A stretch of 64,000 nt of DNA from UBA2988 sp965237965 (lineage in GTDB: Bacteria; Gemmatimonadota; Gemmatimonadetes; Longimicrobiales; Gaopeijiaceae). Below, piece by piece: positions 19,430 through 28,393 of this stretch (the first letter of the stretch is position 1; each line of letters starts with the position of its first letter). The notes under the pieces were generated by a model. The model was not told the DNA's origin, did no database searches, and saw only the letters and a list, made by a program, of their open reading frames with translations. The DNA lies in NCBI GenBank assembly GCA_965237965.1, contig CBDEGT010000003.1, positions 1,302,001 through 1,366,000 on the forward strand, written 5' to 3'. The translations under genes and the position numbers were made by a program.

Positions 19430-21478
19430 TCATAGCCATCCTCGAAACCGGCGGTCCACCGAGACGACCAGCTCCCATTCTCCCCCGTCCAGTCCGCGCC
19501 CGAGATCGAGATGGAGGACGTCCCAGCCGAGGCCCAGGCCGACCCCAGCTGAAGCCCGCACGCCTGCGGCCGTGTCGGATCCTGCCAGCACGAGCGTGTC
19601 GACGCTGTCGCCGACGTGGCTCGCGGCTCCGGCCGCTATGAAGGCGTGCGCGGTGAGCCACGGATGCAGGAGCGGTCGGGTTGCGTCCACACGCGCGAGC
19701 CAGAACGCGTCTCCCACCTGCGCGCGGTACGCATGACCGGGCAGCATGGCCCGGCCGCCCAGAAAGAAGAGCTGCTGCGGGGGCACCTCGCCCAGCGCGA
19801 GGCCGGCGTCCAAGCGCGTGAGTAGCCGGAGCCGGGGCCCGGCCGCCGCGCGCTCCCACACGAGCGATGCGAGCAGTGCGCCGAGCGCGTCCACGCCGCT
19901 CTGGCCATCCGCGTCGAAAAGCGCGACTCGACCGGTCATGGCGAACTCGAGCGGCGCCGACAGGTTGGGCTCATGGCGGACCTCGAGCGCCCCGAACCAT
20001 CCCTCCCGCACGGTGGGCAGCGGCCGGAAGTTCAGCGCGTCGTCCTCGTCGAGCACTCGCTGAGCGGAGTCATGGCGCTCCCAGATCAACGCGATCCGCA
20101 CTGGGTTCTTGCCCGAAGGCTCCCACGCAGATGCGCTGAACGAGGCTGTCACACCGGTGCTGAACCAGGGATCGAGCCAGTCCTCGCCCCCGGTGAGTGC
20201 GGAGAACGTGTTCAGAGTGCCCGAGGCGCCCGGGAACGGGCCCAGGTCACGCAACTCGTTCCACGCGGCGCGGACTCCGACACGTCCGTCGGGACGCTCG
20301 AACGAGACCGCGACGCTCGGCTCGTCCCGGCCGAACGCCCAGCCCCCGTTGGCCTTCACGACACCCCTCCCGCTGGGACGCCAGACCATCCCGAGTCCCA
20401 GGAAGGCGCTCTCGGCCCGGTTCCAACGAAAGACGTGCGAGGCCGAGGGAGCGTAGACGCGGAGCGGCGCGAGACCGCTCAGATAGCGCCCGGCAGTGAG
20501 CTCCAGCGCGCGGGCGCGGACCTCCTGGAGCGACGGTGTCGGGCTCAGCTCTGCCGCCATTTCCTCGGGGATGAGCGGCTCCTCGAACGGATAGGCCTCC
20601 CGCTCCGTTTCGGGCACCGCAGTCACCGGCGTGCCCATGAACAGCTCGTTGGGCAGCGGGAGATTGAAGGTGTAGTCGCTGATCTCGAAGCGGCCGCGGA
20701 TGACGCTGCCGGCAAGAAAGTCGAGCGCGGGCATCTCGCGGCGGATCTCGGCCTCCTGCCGGAAGGGAAGCCACCAGCGACCCTCCCACAGCGAGTTGTC
20801 CAGCGAGATGCGGATGTAATCGAGGTAGCGATCTACGTACGAGGCCGGCGTGAACGTGAAGTTCATGCGCACGATCGCCGCGTTCGCACGGTCCAGGTAC
20901 ACGCTCCCCACGAAGCCTGGGAGATCGAGGTGCTTGGGACGTACCTGCACCTCGTTCACCCGTACCTCGAGGCCCGTTCCCGGGAACCGGATGGTGAGCG
21001 AGTCGCCGAGCCGGTAGTCGTAGATAGACTCTGCCCCTGGGGCCGTGGGGTGCACGACCGACTCCACCTCGTCGCCGTCGCCGAGTCGGATGCGATCGCC
21101 GAAGTCGTCCTGCACCACGGTCAGGTGGTCGAGGTGATAGCGGATGTTGGTGGGGAGCATCTCCTGGTCGCGCAGCCCGACGATGCGCTGACGGGTCTGG
21201 CGCGGCGCTCGCCAGTACAGCTCGAGCGCGATCTGATCGGCCTTGATCAGCGTGCGCCTTTCGGTGTCCGGGCGATCCACCAGGAAGAAGACCCGGCCCG
21301 TCGCTTCGGCCTGGTACGAGCGCAGGTCGGGATCCATAGACACACGCTGCCGTGCATCCCGCGCGCGCGCGATCAGCTCGAGCGCCGCGGGCGAGTTCCA
21401 CTCGATCGGAACCTGCGCACGCGCGCCGGAGGGAAGGAGGCTGCAGAGGAGCAGCGCGGTTCGGCGGGAGCAGACCAT
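19430..21478 (-). CDS. Outer-membrane beta-barrel protein, Omp85/bacterial-surface-antigen-like C-terminus
   Basis: 682 residues with an N-terminal signal peptide (LLLCSLLPSGARAQ). Residues 40-290 form a soluble region with SYQAEATGRVFFL and LTIRFPGTGLEVRVNEVQVRP, resembling the DUF5686-type or outer-membrane lipoprotein-processing-like domains that precede Bacteroidota barrels. The C-terminal half reads as alternating beta strands and contains PPQQLFFLGGRAMLPGHAYR, the position of the Omp85 loop-6 motif (usually LxGxxxLRGY). Here RGY is replaced by PGH. It ends RRFRGWL. The function is unknown; surface assembly or export is a guess. It stands alone, convergent with ssb and downstream of the sigma-factor gene. 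Confidence 0.7.
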   Translation of the reverse strand: MVCSRRTALLLCSLLPSGARAQVPIEWNSPAALELIARARDARQRVSMDPDLRSYQAEATGRVFFLVDRPDTERRTLIKADQIALELYWRAPRQTRQRIVGLRDQEMLPTNIRYHLDHLTVVQDDFGDRIRLGDGDEVESVVHPTAPGAESIYDYRLGDSLTIRFPGTGLEVRVNEVQVRPKHLDLPGFVGSVYLDRANAAIVRMNFTFTPASYVDRYLDYIRISLDNSLWEGRWWLPFRQEAEIRREMPALDFLAGSVIRGRFEISDYTFNLPLPNELFMGTPVTAVPETEREAYPFEEPLIPEEMAAELSPTPSLQEVRARALELTAGRYLSGLAPLRVYAPSASHVFRWNRAESAFLGLGMVWRPSGRGVVKANGGWAFGRDEPSVAVSFERPDGRVGVRAAWNELRDLGPFPGASGTLNTFSALTGGEDWLDPWFSTGVTASFSASAWEPSGKNPVRIALIWERHDSAQRVLDEDDALNFRPLPTVREGWFGALEVRHEPNLSAPLEFAMTGRVALFDADGQSGVDALGALLASLVWERAAAGPRLRLLTRLDAGLALGEVPPQQLFFLGGRAMLPGHAYRAQVGDAFWLARVDATRPLLHPWLTAHAFIAAGAASHVGDSVDTLVLAGSDTAAGVRASAGVGLGLGWDVLHLDLGRGLDGGEWELVVSVDRRFRGWL

Positions 21479-21583
21479 CGAGCCTTGGTACCGGCCCCCG
21501 AAGCAGCCGGTTCCGGAAGGGCGGAGGCCCTGTCCGGTTCACCGGACGGGGCCTCGGATCGCGTATCGAGCCGCGACCTATCG

Positions 21584-22444
21584 CTAGGTGAAGATCCAGA
21601 AGCCGGACAGCGAGTCCCCGTGTGGGCTCTCGCGCAGCTTCTCGAACGCCCGGTTACGGATCTGACGGATACGCTCGCGCGTCACGCCGAGGAGCGAGCC
21701 GATCTCCTCGAGCGTGCGCTCCTCGCCGTCGTCCAGTCCGTAGTACAGGTAGAGGATCTTCCGCTCGCGCTCGGTCAGGTAGGACTCGAACATGGACTCG
21801 AGGTAGTCACGCCGTGCGATTGCCTCGACGTCCTCTTCGATGTCCGAGCTGTCCACTCCGGCGAAGCGCTCGCCGAAGCTCGCGCTGTCCCGATCGCTCC
21901 GGTCGATCGGAGCGTCGAGCGAGAGCTCGCTTGCGGCCACCCGGCGAAGCGCACGGATCGTTTCGACCGGCTCGCCCATCTCTTCGGCGATCTCCTGATC
22001 GGTCGGGGAGCGGCCGAGCTGCTGGGTGAGCAGCGTGTCGGTCCGGGCCAGCCTGGCCAGGTTCGAGTTCTGATTGAGGGGGATGCGGACGGAGCGGGTT
22101 TGTTCGGCGAGCGCCTGGAGGACGGTCTGGCGGATCCACCATACGGCGTAGGAGATGAACTTCACGCCCTTGTCGGGATCGAACTTCTTGACCGCCTTGA
22201 GGAGGCCCTCGTTGCCGATGCAGACCAGCTCGGCGAGGCCGAGCCCGCGGCCCTGGTACTTCTTCACGTAGGAGATCACGAACCTGAGGTTCGCCGTGAC
22301 CAGCCGCTCGGCGGCCTCCTTGTCTCCGGTGCGCGCACGACGGGCGAGTGCTCGCTCCTCGGCGGGGTCCTGGATCAAGGGGTATTTCTCGACGTCTTGA
22401 AGGTACTGATCGAACGAGTCCAGGCCGCGGGAGGGGGAGAACAT
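21584..22444 (-). CDS. RNA polymerase sigma factor, sigma-70 group 1/2 (RpoD/SigA-like)
   Basis: About 286 residues with regions 1.2 to 4.2 and no region 1.1. Region 1.2 is SFDQYLQDVEKYPLI. Region 2 includes ANLRFVISYVKKY, EGLLKAVKKFDPDKGVKFISYAVWWIRQ and VRIPLNQNSN, the wording common in FCB-group primary sigmas. Region 4.2 is TLEEIGSLLGVTRERIRQI RNRAFEKL. ATG at 22444 is preferred; a TTG at 22465 would add seven residues. A second sigma of similar type lies at 39187-40119, so one may be primary and the other alternative. A good promoter lies upstream. It is monocistronic or followed by the barrel gene after about 100 bases. Confidence 0.92.
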   Translation of the reverse strand: MFSPSRGLDSFDQYLQDVEKYPLIQDPAEERALARRARTGDKEAAERLVTANLRFVISYVKKYQGRGLGLAELVCIGNEGLLKAVKKFDPDKGVKFISYAVWWIRQTVLQALAEQTRSVRIPLNQNSNLARLARTDTLLTQQLGRSPTDQEIAEEMGEPVETIRALRRVAASELSLDAPIDRSDRDSASFGERFAGVDSSDIEEDVEAIARRDYLESMFESYLTERERKILYLYYGLDDGEERTLEEIGSLLGVTRERIRQIRNRAFEKLRESPHGDSLSGFWIFT

Positions 22445-22581
22445 CCGTTTATCCAGCCTCGCCAAGAGGGTTCAAGGAGCTTCCTGCCGTCTGCGGTCCG
22501 GAGACCGCACTTCGGTACGTCGGAACCGCGGGGCGGGTCGTGGGAAGGGGAACGACCACCCAAAGGGTGCAACGAGGTCTA

Positions 22582-22613
22582 CAAAGGTATAAACCCCTGT
22601 TTTCCGAGTCAAA
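22582..22613 (-). promoter_or_regulatory. Promoter for the sigma-factor gene, FCB-type match
   Basis: On the minus strand TTTG (22613-22610) is followed after 20 bases by TACCTTTG (22589-22582). This fits the Bacteroidota -33 TTTG / -7 TAnnTTTG arrangement. The same stretch also reads TTGACT, 15 bases, TATACC in sigma-70 style. It lies about 137 bases upstream of the chosen start. The rest of 22445-22721 holds no gene. Confidence 0.5.
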
Positions 22614-22721
22614 GGTCTTGCACAGTCCATGGGAGGCGGAGAGTTGGCAGAGCGCCGGGCGTCCACGAGACCATTCATAAATGGGAGTGAGACTGGCCGT
22701 CGAAATCACCCTAAGTTGTAG

Positions 22722-23693
22722 TCAGACCAAGAATTCCGCCTCCAGTCCCTCGACACGGGGGCCGTCCCACGGGAAGCAGAGGGCGTAGGTACGCCCGTCG
22801 TCGTCTCCGAGTTCCACCCTATTGTGGATCTGATGGGGCACCACCCGAACGCGATGCCCCGCCCCCAGCTCTACCACGCGGGTCGCACGCCCGCGGCGAT
22901 AGAGGAAGAGGGGCGAGCCGCCACGGACCACGACCCACCCCCCGTGGAAGAGATCCAGCGCGGGATGCGCCAACGCCCCGGCGCGGGCCCCGCGCAGCCC
23001 CTCCCCGCCCACAGCGTCTCGGGAAAGCGCTCCGGTGACCCAGCGGGGGAAGCGCGACGGCTCGCTCCACCGCCGCGGTGCCAGCATCCCCCACGTCCCC
23101 CCCCAGACGAGTTGGAAGCCGAACATGTACGCGCGTACCGGCGCGCGCGCCCAGGCCAAGCCGAGCGCGATCGTAAACACGGCGAGCGCGGTCGCGGCGG
23201 ACGGCGCATCGAGCAGCAGCGCGACCAGGGCGAGCGTGCCCGCGTCCTCTGCGGCCGACACCAGCAGGCGCGAGGGCCTCTGCGCGCCGGCGAGGTCGAG
23301 GAGAAGCCGCCAGCCGGTGCGCCCGGCCTGTGCCCACAACGCGATCCCAGCAGCGACGAGTGCCGCCGCGCCGCGCCACGGGAGCGCGGCGTCGGGAACG
23401 AGCAGGAGCGCCAGCAGCGCCCCGGCCATGGGCCGCACCAGACCCTGTGCGAGATTCCACCCGAGTGCCGAAAGGGCCCGCCGCTCAGCCCACGCCTCGA
23501 GCACCCAGAGCACACCGGCCGCCACCAGCACAAGCGGCACCGCCAGCAGGTCGAGCTCCCCCGGCGGGGGGGACTGGAAGCCGAGGGAAAGAGCGTTGCT
23601 CAGAAGGAGGAGAGTGAGCGGGAGGTCGAGCCCAGCAGCGAGCACGAGTGGAAGAAGCGCCACGAGCTGTTCGGGCTCGGGGTAGGGGGTCAC
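22722..23693 (-). CDS. Polytopic membrane protein, DUF4126-like
   Basis: About 323 residues, the last gene of a five-gene minus-strand operon. The N-terminal two thirds are hydrophobic, with about six helices: LVALLPLVLAAGLDLPLTLL, LLAVPLVLVAAGVLWVLEAW, RPMAGALLALLLVP and AGTLALVALLLDAPSAATAL. The spacing and the RPMAGALLA segment resemble DUF4126 proteins, whose function is unknown. The C-terminal soluble third (from about residue 215) is a small beta-rich region (FLYRRGRATRVVELG). The GTG at 23693 is chosen because it falls 10 bases after the fabF stop. A longer open frame reaches back into fabF but reads as shadow. Confidence 0.65.
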   Translation of the reverse strand: MTPYPEPEQLVALLPLVLAAGLDLPLTLLLLSNALSLGFQSPPPGELDLLAVPLVLVAAGVLWVLEAWAERRALSALGWNLAQGLVRPMAGALLALLLVPDAALPWRGAAALVAAGIALWAQAGRTGWRLLLDLAGAQRPSRLLVSAAEDAGTLALVALLLDAPSAATALAVFTIALGLAWARAPVRAYMFGFQLVWGGTWGMLAPRRWSEPSRFPRWVTGALSRDAVGGEGLRGARAGALAHPALDLFHGGWVVVRGGSPLFLYRRGRATRVVELGAGHRVRVVPHQIHNRVELGDDDGRTYALCFPWDGPRVEGLEAEFLV

Positions 23694-23703
23694 TTGCAGC
23701 GAG

Positions 23704-24969
23704 TCATGTTGCCGCGAGCACGAGGCTCGCGTTGATGCCGCCGAAGCCGAACGAATTGGTGAGCGCCGTGCCCACCGGCCCATCGCGCCCCGTGTTCGGG
23801 ACGTAGTCGAGCTCGCAGCCCTCACCGGGCATCTCGAGGTTGAGTGTGGGCGGTACCCATCCTCGCGCTATCGCCAGGCACGAGATCGCAGCCTCGATCG
23901 CGCCGGACGCACCGAGCGCGTGGCCGTAGTACGGCTTCGTCCCGCTCACCGGGATGGCTTGGGCCCGCTCTCCCAGGACCGCGCACAGTGCCTTCGATTC
24001 TGTTACGTCGTTGAGCGGGGTCGAGGATGCGTGCGCGTTCACGTAGTCCACGTCCGCCGGACTTACCCCTCCGGTTTCGAGCGCCCGCCGCATTGCCGCG
24101 ATCGCCTGGGCGCCGTCCGGTCGTGGGGCGGTCATGTGATGCGCGTCGTTGGTGACGCCATAGCCCTTCACCTCGGCGTAGATCCGCGCCCCTCGTTGCA
24201 GGGCGCGCTCCTCGGCCTCGAGCATCAACACGCACGCGCCCTCGCCCATCACGAATCCGTCGCGGTCTCGATCGAACGGGCGACAGGCGCGCGTCGGATC
24301 GGAGTTGCGGGTGCTCATGGCGTGGATGATGGCGAACGCACCATACGAGAGCGGAGCGAGCGGTGCCTCTACGCCCCCGCACACTGCGGCGTCCACCTCG
24401 CCCGACCGGATAAGCCGCCATGCCTCGCCGATCGCAATGGTGCCCGACGCGCAACTCATCGCGTTGGTCGAATTCGGTCCGGTGTAGCCGAATTCGATGG
24501 CCACCTGACAGCTGGCCGCTCCGCAGAACGCCGTAGTGGCGACGCGGGGATCCACCGCACGTACGCCTCTCTCCAGGAAGTTCTGCATTTCCTGTTGGGC
24601 GTGGGCGAGACCGCCGAGGGCCGACCCCATCAGCACCGCGACCCGACCCGGATCGACGGAGGACGAGTCGAAGGCCGCGTCTTCGATCGCCACTCGGGTC
24701 GCCGCGATTGCGTACTGCGCGAACAGGTCTAAGCGGCGAACGAGCGAGCGCTCCATGAACGCGGTGGGCTCGAAGTCGTCCACCTGAGCCGCCATGGTCG
24801 TGCGAAAAGGAGATGCGTCGAAGCGGTTCACCGTGCGGACGGGCGAGCGCGCGCTCCGGAGCCCTTCCCACAGCCCCTCGACGCCGATGCCCGACGGCGT
24901 GATCGGTCCGATCCCGGTCACCATCACCCGGCGGGGACGATACCCCGTGCCCTGCCCCGCGTCGCTCAT
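23704..24969 (-). CDS. fabF: Beta-ketoacyl-ACP synthase II (KAS II)
   Basis: 421-residue condensing enzyme that elongates acyl-ACP with malonyl-ACP in fatty-acid synthesis, or a polyketide-type KS. The nucleophile is Cys173 in NAMSCASGTIAIGEA. The two histidines are His313 in VNAHASSTPLND (the family usually has AHGTSTPLND) and His350 in GTKPYYGHALGASGA with Lys345. VTGIGPITPSGIG opens the protein and SFGFGGINASLVL closes it, as expected. Its ATG overlaps the stop of the upstream SRPBCC gene (ATGA), and no ACP or reductase genes adjoin. The pairing with an aromatase-like SRPBCC protein hints at a special acyl product, but a housekeeping role is equally possible. Confidence 0.92.
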   Translation of the reverse strand: MSDAGQGTGYRPRRVMVTGIGPITPSGIGVEGLWEGLRSARSPVRTVNRFDASPFRTTMAAQVDDFEPTAFMERSLVRRLDLFAQYAIAATRVAIEDAAFDSSSVDPGRVAVLMGSALGGLAHAQQEMQNFLERGVRAVDPRVATTAFCGAASCQVAIEFGYTGPNSTNAMSCASGTIAIGEAWRLIRSGEVDAAVCGGVEAPLAPLSYGAFAIIHAMSTRNSDPTRACRPFDRDRDGFVMGEGACVLMLEAEERALQRGARIYAEVKGYGVTNDAHHMTAPRPDGAQAIAAMRRALETGGVSPADVDYVNAHASSTPLNDVTESKALCAVLGERAQAIPVSGTKPYYGHALGASGAIEAAISCLAIARGWVPPTLNLEMPGEGCELDYVPNTGRDGPVGTALTNSFGFGGINASLVLAAT

Positions 24970-25471
24970 GTTCGGCTCCCTCGCTCAGCCGGTCCCGACG
25001 CAGCGGTTGTGGCCTGTCGCTCGGCTTCATGAGCCACACCCGCGAGAGTCCGACCGGCGATCGCGCTCACGAAGTACGGGCCGATCACGGCGTCGGCCGC
25101 CAGGCGACCGACGAGCGGCCACTCAGGGCCGCTCCACTCGTGCAAGATCCGCAACTGCGTGCGGCCGCCGTCTAGTGGGATCACCTGCCACAGGACGTCC
25201 ATCCCGCGCGTGACCCCGTACACGTGCTGGTAGCCGATGGTGCGGGTGATCGGATCATTCTGCATCTCCGAGATCCACCAGGTGGGCCAACCGACCGGAC
25301 CGAACGGACGCCACGCCGCCATCTCCACCAGCCCGTCGCGAAATCGTCTTGGCGGAGGAACCGCACCCAACGGTAGTGCGCGAGGATCGTTGGCCACTTT
25401 TCGACGTCGGCGGCCACACTGAAGCAGATGTCTGCGGGGGCGCGCACGACCCTTTCATCGAGTGTCTTCAA
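24966..25471 (-). pseudogene. SRPBCC/polyketide-cyclase-like protein, frameshifted
   Basis: START-like fold protein of about 168 residues, broken by a -1 frameshift. Frame A starts at TTG 25471 with LDERVVRAPADICFSVAADV followed by EKWPTILAHYRWVRFLRQDD. From about 25340 the coding sense continues in frame B with DGLVEMAAWRPFGPVGWPTW and YGVTRGMDVLWQVIPLDGG, to ARTLAGVAHEAERQ. One missing G near 25339 would restore a single frame. The start overlaps the stop of the cation transporter (TTGA) and the stop overlaps fabF (ATGA), so the gene is a natural operon member. A sequencing error and a recent mutation are both possible. Such proteins bind lipids or polyketides, sometimes as aromatase/cyclases. 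Confidence 0.8.
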
Positions 25472-26352
25472 GTGGGACGTTCCATCAGGGGCTCCACGTG
25501 CACGACCACCTCGCGGGCACCGAGTTCATTTCCGACCCGCCGCTCGACCTCGTCCGCGATCTCGTGCGAGCGGGTGACGTCCAGGTCCGGAGCGACGGCG
25601 ATGGTGAGCTCGGCGAACATCTGTGCCGGCCGGCCGCGGGAGCGGATCCCGTACGCGGCATCCACCTGTGCCACCGCCTCCGCAACGCGCTGGATGCGTT
25701 TGGGGTCGACGGCGCGCTCGTCCACGAGGACGGGAACCGTCTCGCGTATGATGCTCCAGCCGGTGCGCGCGATGATCAGCGCGACCGCGATCGTGATCCA
25801 CGGATCGACCTGAGGGTAGCCCGTCCGCATCGCGATCAGACCCGCGAGCACGGCAGTCGTGGTGAGCACGTCGGAGCGCGTGTGAGCGGCATCCGCGAGC
25901 AGGATGTCGGAGCCGAGCGCGCGCGCACGCCGAGCCTCCCAGACGGTTACGAATAGACCGACCACGATGGACACGGCCATGACGGCCATCGCGAGCGGTG
26001 TGCCACGCACCTCCGGGGGAGCGTCTGAAAGCAGGCGCAGAACCGCCCGCTCCACGAGCTCGAACACCGTGATCGAGAGGAAGCCGACCAATACGAGCGC
26101 ACCCAGCGTCTCGAACTTGGCGTGCCCGTACGGATGGTCTTCGTCCGGTCCACGGCCGGCGACGCGCGCGATCCAGAGGGCGAACACGTTGTTGGAGGCG
26201 TCGAGTGAAGAGTGGACGGCCTCTGCGAGGACCGAGAGCGCCTGCGACGAGAGGAAGGCGACCAGCTTGAGCGCGACGACGCTCAGGTTGAGCCAGAGCA
26301 CGCCGCGCAGTACGCGGCCGACCTCCATGCCATGCGCGGTGCGGTGGGACAC
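25468..26352 (-). CDS. Cation diffusion facilitator (CDF) metal transporter
   Basis: 294-residue inner-membrane exporter of divalent metals (Zn, Fe, Mn, Co class). Six membrane helices are visible in the first 205 residues. Metal-site motifs are HSSLDASNN on helix 2, DEDHPYGHAKFE after helix 2 and ADAAHTRSDVLTT on helix 5. The C-terminal cytoplasmic domain (QVDAAYGIRSR to HVEPLMERP) has the usual regulatory metal-binding fold. The first site reads with a serine in place of the usual first acidic or histidine residue on helix 2, so the metal cannot be predicted. It starts two bases after the Omp85 gene stop and overlaps the next gene. Confidence 0.92.
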   Translation of the reverse strand: MSHRTAHGMEVGRVLRGVLWLNLSVVALKLVAFLSSQALSVLAEAVHSSLDASNNVFALWIARVAGRGPDEDHPYGHAKFETLGALVLVGFLSITVFELVERAVLRLLSDAPPEVRGTPLAMAVMAVSIVVGLFVTVWEARRARALGSDILLADAAHTRSDVLTTTAVLAGLIAMRTGYPQVDPWITIAVALIIARTGWSIIRETVPVLVDERAVDPKRIQRVAEAVAQVDAAYGIRSRGRPAQMFAELTIAVAPDLDVTRSHEIADEVERRVGNELGAREVVVHVEPLMERPT

Positions 26353-26354
26353 TG

Positions 26355-28196
26355 CTAGCGAACGGTGAACAGATCGGGGCCAATCGCCAGCCGTCGGCTA
26401 CGTGCGAGCTGGCGGTCCACTCGGCCCAGCAGGAGCCCGAGCGGGTCGCCGAACTGGACCCGGAAAACGGGGCTGCCGAGACCCTTGCCCTCCACGGGCC
26501 AGGCCAGGTCGAGGCGCACGACACCGCGCGTGCCCGCAGGGAAGCCGAGACGAAGGCCGCCGCCGAGTGTCCCCCGCCAGCCGGTGTCGACCCCGTAGGG
26601 GACGTCTCCCGCCCAACCGCTCCCCACGTCGGCGAACAGCGTCATCCCCAGGTCGAAGAGATTGGGCTTGGGCCATCCCAGGTACACGCGGTCCTCGGCG
26701 CTGAACACCACGCGCCGCCCTCCCGGGAAGTCGTTCACGTCGTATCCCCGCACGCTGCCGGCTCCGCCCAGGGTGAGCTGATAGGGCTGGGTCACCTGCC
26801 ACCCGCCGCCGCCGGCCACGCGCGCGAAGAAGGTGTGACGGGGCCAGTCGCGAGGCTGCCAGTACATGAGCAGGCTAAGGTCGGCGAGCAGGTCGGTCCA
26901 CCCGTCCGCGTCGCCCGAGAAACTCCGGCGGCCCTCGAGCCCGCCGCCAAACAGGAGGAGGAACGGACCGGGGGCCGCCCCGGCCCGAACCCGCAGACGT
27001 ACGTAGAGGTCGTCGGGCAGGTCCCGATCTACGGCGTCGTCCGACCGCGTAGCGACCGTCCGTCCGAGCGTCAGTGCAAGGTCGGTCCCGAGCGCGACGT
27101 CCTGTGTGCCGCGCAGCGCGTCGAGCCCACTGAACTGCCGGAAGCGGACGTTACGCTGGCCGACCAGAAGGTTCACGCGGGTTCCGGCCGGGTGCCGCGT
27201 CTGGTGGCGCACCGCCTCTGCCGCGGCGGAGTCGCCCGGCTGGAGATCATCGAAGTCCTGGTCCACGGCGACCTCGACATCCTCCGGGAATCCCGGATAC
27301 TCGAGGGTCTCGTGGGAGAACCCGACGCCGAAGATGGTAAGATTGCCCGGCTGTCCGATCCTGCCCGCCATGGTGAGCTCGAAGCGCTTCGCGTCCATTG
27401 GCAGCATGACGTGGGTCACGGCGCCGCTCCCGGTCGCTTTCCGGGCTCCGGTGGAGTACGGGAACGACGTTTCACGGCGGAGATATACTTCGCGACCCGC
27501 TAGCCGCCCCACCTCCCCGACGAACGGATACTGGAAGCTCTGCCCCAGGAAATCTCCCGTGCGCGTTCGGCCCCAGCTCAGGTGGGTGTCCGTCCGCGTC
27601 CGTCCGAGCCGCGGGAGTCTCAGCAACCCTCCGTGCTCCCGTTCCTCGCCCCGCGTCCTGATGAATCCACCGAGGAGAACGCCGCGCCCGAGGAAGTTCT
27701 CCTCGGTGACCGCGAGAGTTTCGAGCCGGAGGGATCCGTCCACTCGGACGCCTAGGTTGATCTTGGTCGTCCACTCGTCCTGCGTATCGACCACCACGTG
27801 CCAGCTCCCATCCGGCTGGAAGAGCCCGAACACGTCGGCCCGCGCGATGAACGGGTACTCCCGGAGCACGCGTTCGGACTCGGCCAGCAGCAGCGGGTCG
27901 TAGCAGGCACCCGGCTCAAACAGTAGCTCCCGCCGGATGAAGCGAGGCCGGGTACGGATGTGCAACGTATTGATCAGCTCGTAGGCCCAGCGGAAGCGGC
28001 GCTCTCCGGCCAGCTCCTGGGGATCGAAGATCGAGTGGTTGTCGATGAAGACCTGCGAGACGCGCCCGTCCGGACACTCCAGACGCGCCGTGTCTGGGGC
28101 TGGAGCCTCGACCTGGGCCCCCGCCGGCCTCGGCGAGGCCGAGGCCATCACCCCGGCCACCCCCATCCAGGTTGCCCAGCGTCGTCGGAAGGTCAT
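26355..28196 (-). CDS. Omp85/BamA-family outer-membrane protein
   Basis: About 613 residues. The N-terminal signal peptide ends PAGAQ. A POTRA-like segment follows (INTLHIRTRPRFIRRELLF, LREYPFIARADVF and VVVDTQDEWTT). The C-terminal barrel carries the diagnostic loop-6 motif GGAGSVRGYDVNDFPGGRR and LFADVGSGWAG. Members insert or secrete proteins at the outer membrane. With one POTRA-like unit it is shorter than BamA and closer to TamA- or patatin-associated forms. The ATG at 28196 places the signal peptide correctly. The open frame upstream is shadow. TAAGTTCG about 12 bases before the start is a possible promoter element. First gene of a five-gene operon. Confidence 0.85.
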   Translation of the reverse strand: MTFRRRWATWMGVAGVMASASPRPAGAQVEAPAPDTARLECPDGRVSQVFIDNHSIFDPQELAGERRFRWAYELINTLHIRTRPRFIRRELLFEPGACYDPLLLAESERVLREYPFIARADVFGLFQPDGSWHVVVDTQDEWTTKINLGVRVDGSLRLETLAVTEENFLGRGVLLGGFIRTRGEEREHGGLLRLPRLGRTRTDTHLSWGRTRTGDFLGQSFQYPFVGEVGRLAGREVYLRRETSFPYSTGARKATGSGAVTHVMLPMDAKRFELTMAGRIGQPGNLTIFGVGFSHETLEYPGFPEDVEVAVDQDFDDLQPGDSAAAEAVRHQTRHPAGTRVNLLVGQRNVRFRQFSGLDALRGTQDVALGTDLALTLGRTVATRSDDAVDRDLPDDLYVRLRVRAGAAPGPFLLLFGGGLEGRRSFSGDADGWTDLLADLSLLMYWQPRDWPRHTFFARVAGGGGWQVTQPYQLTLGGAGSVRGYDVNDFPGGRRVVFSAEDRVYLGWPKPNLFDLGMTLFADVGSGWAGDVPYGVDTGWRGTLGGGLRLGFPAGTRGVVRLDLAWPVEGKGLGSPVFRVQFGDPLGLLLGRVDRQLARSRRLAIGPDLFTVR

Positions 28197-28393
28197 ATTG
28201 GAAACGAACTTAGACCGACCCAGAGCCGAGGTCGAGCCAGAAACGCGCCCGGCCACTAGATTGCCGGGCTCTGAAACCGTCCTGTCCCGCCGTAGCGGCG
28301 GGCCCCCTTTCCGGCTTCCGGCGGCCGTCGGAAGCGATTGTCGGAGCAACCTCGGAGCAACCTTCGAACCCATGCGTAGGAATCGGTGCATAG

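Noticed and set aside
19973..22690. 905-codon open frame on the plus strand
   Set aside because: Antisense to the barrel and sigma-factor genes, both of which have recognisable motifs. The composition is typical of shadow translation.
22638..22725. Possible tRNA-Ser start (GGAGAGTTGGCAGAGCG)
   Set aside because: The first 17 bases resemble a tRNA-Ser 5' end, but no anticodon stem, T-arm or matching 3' acceptor follows at the right distance. At most a remnant.
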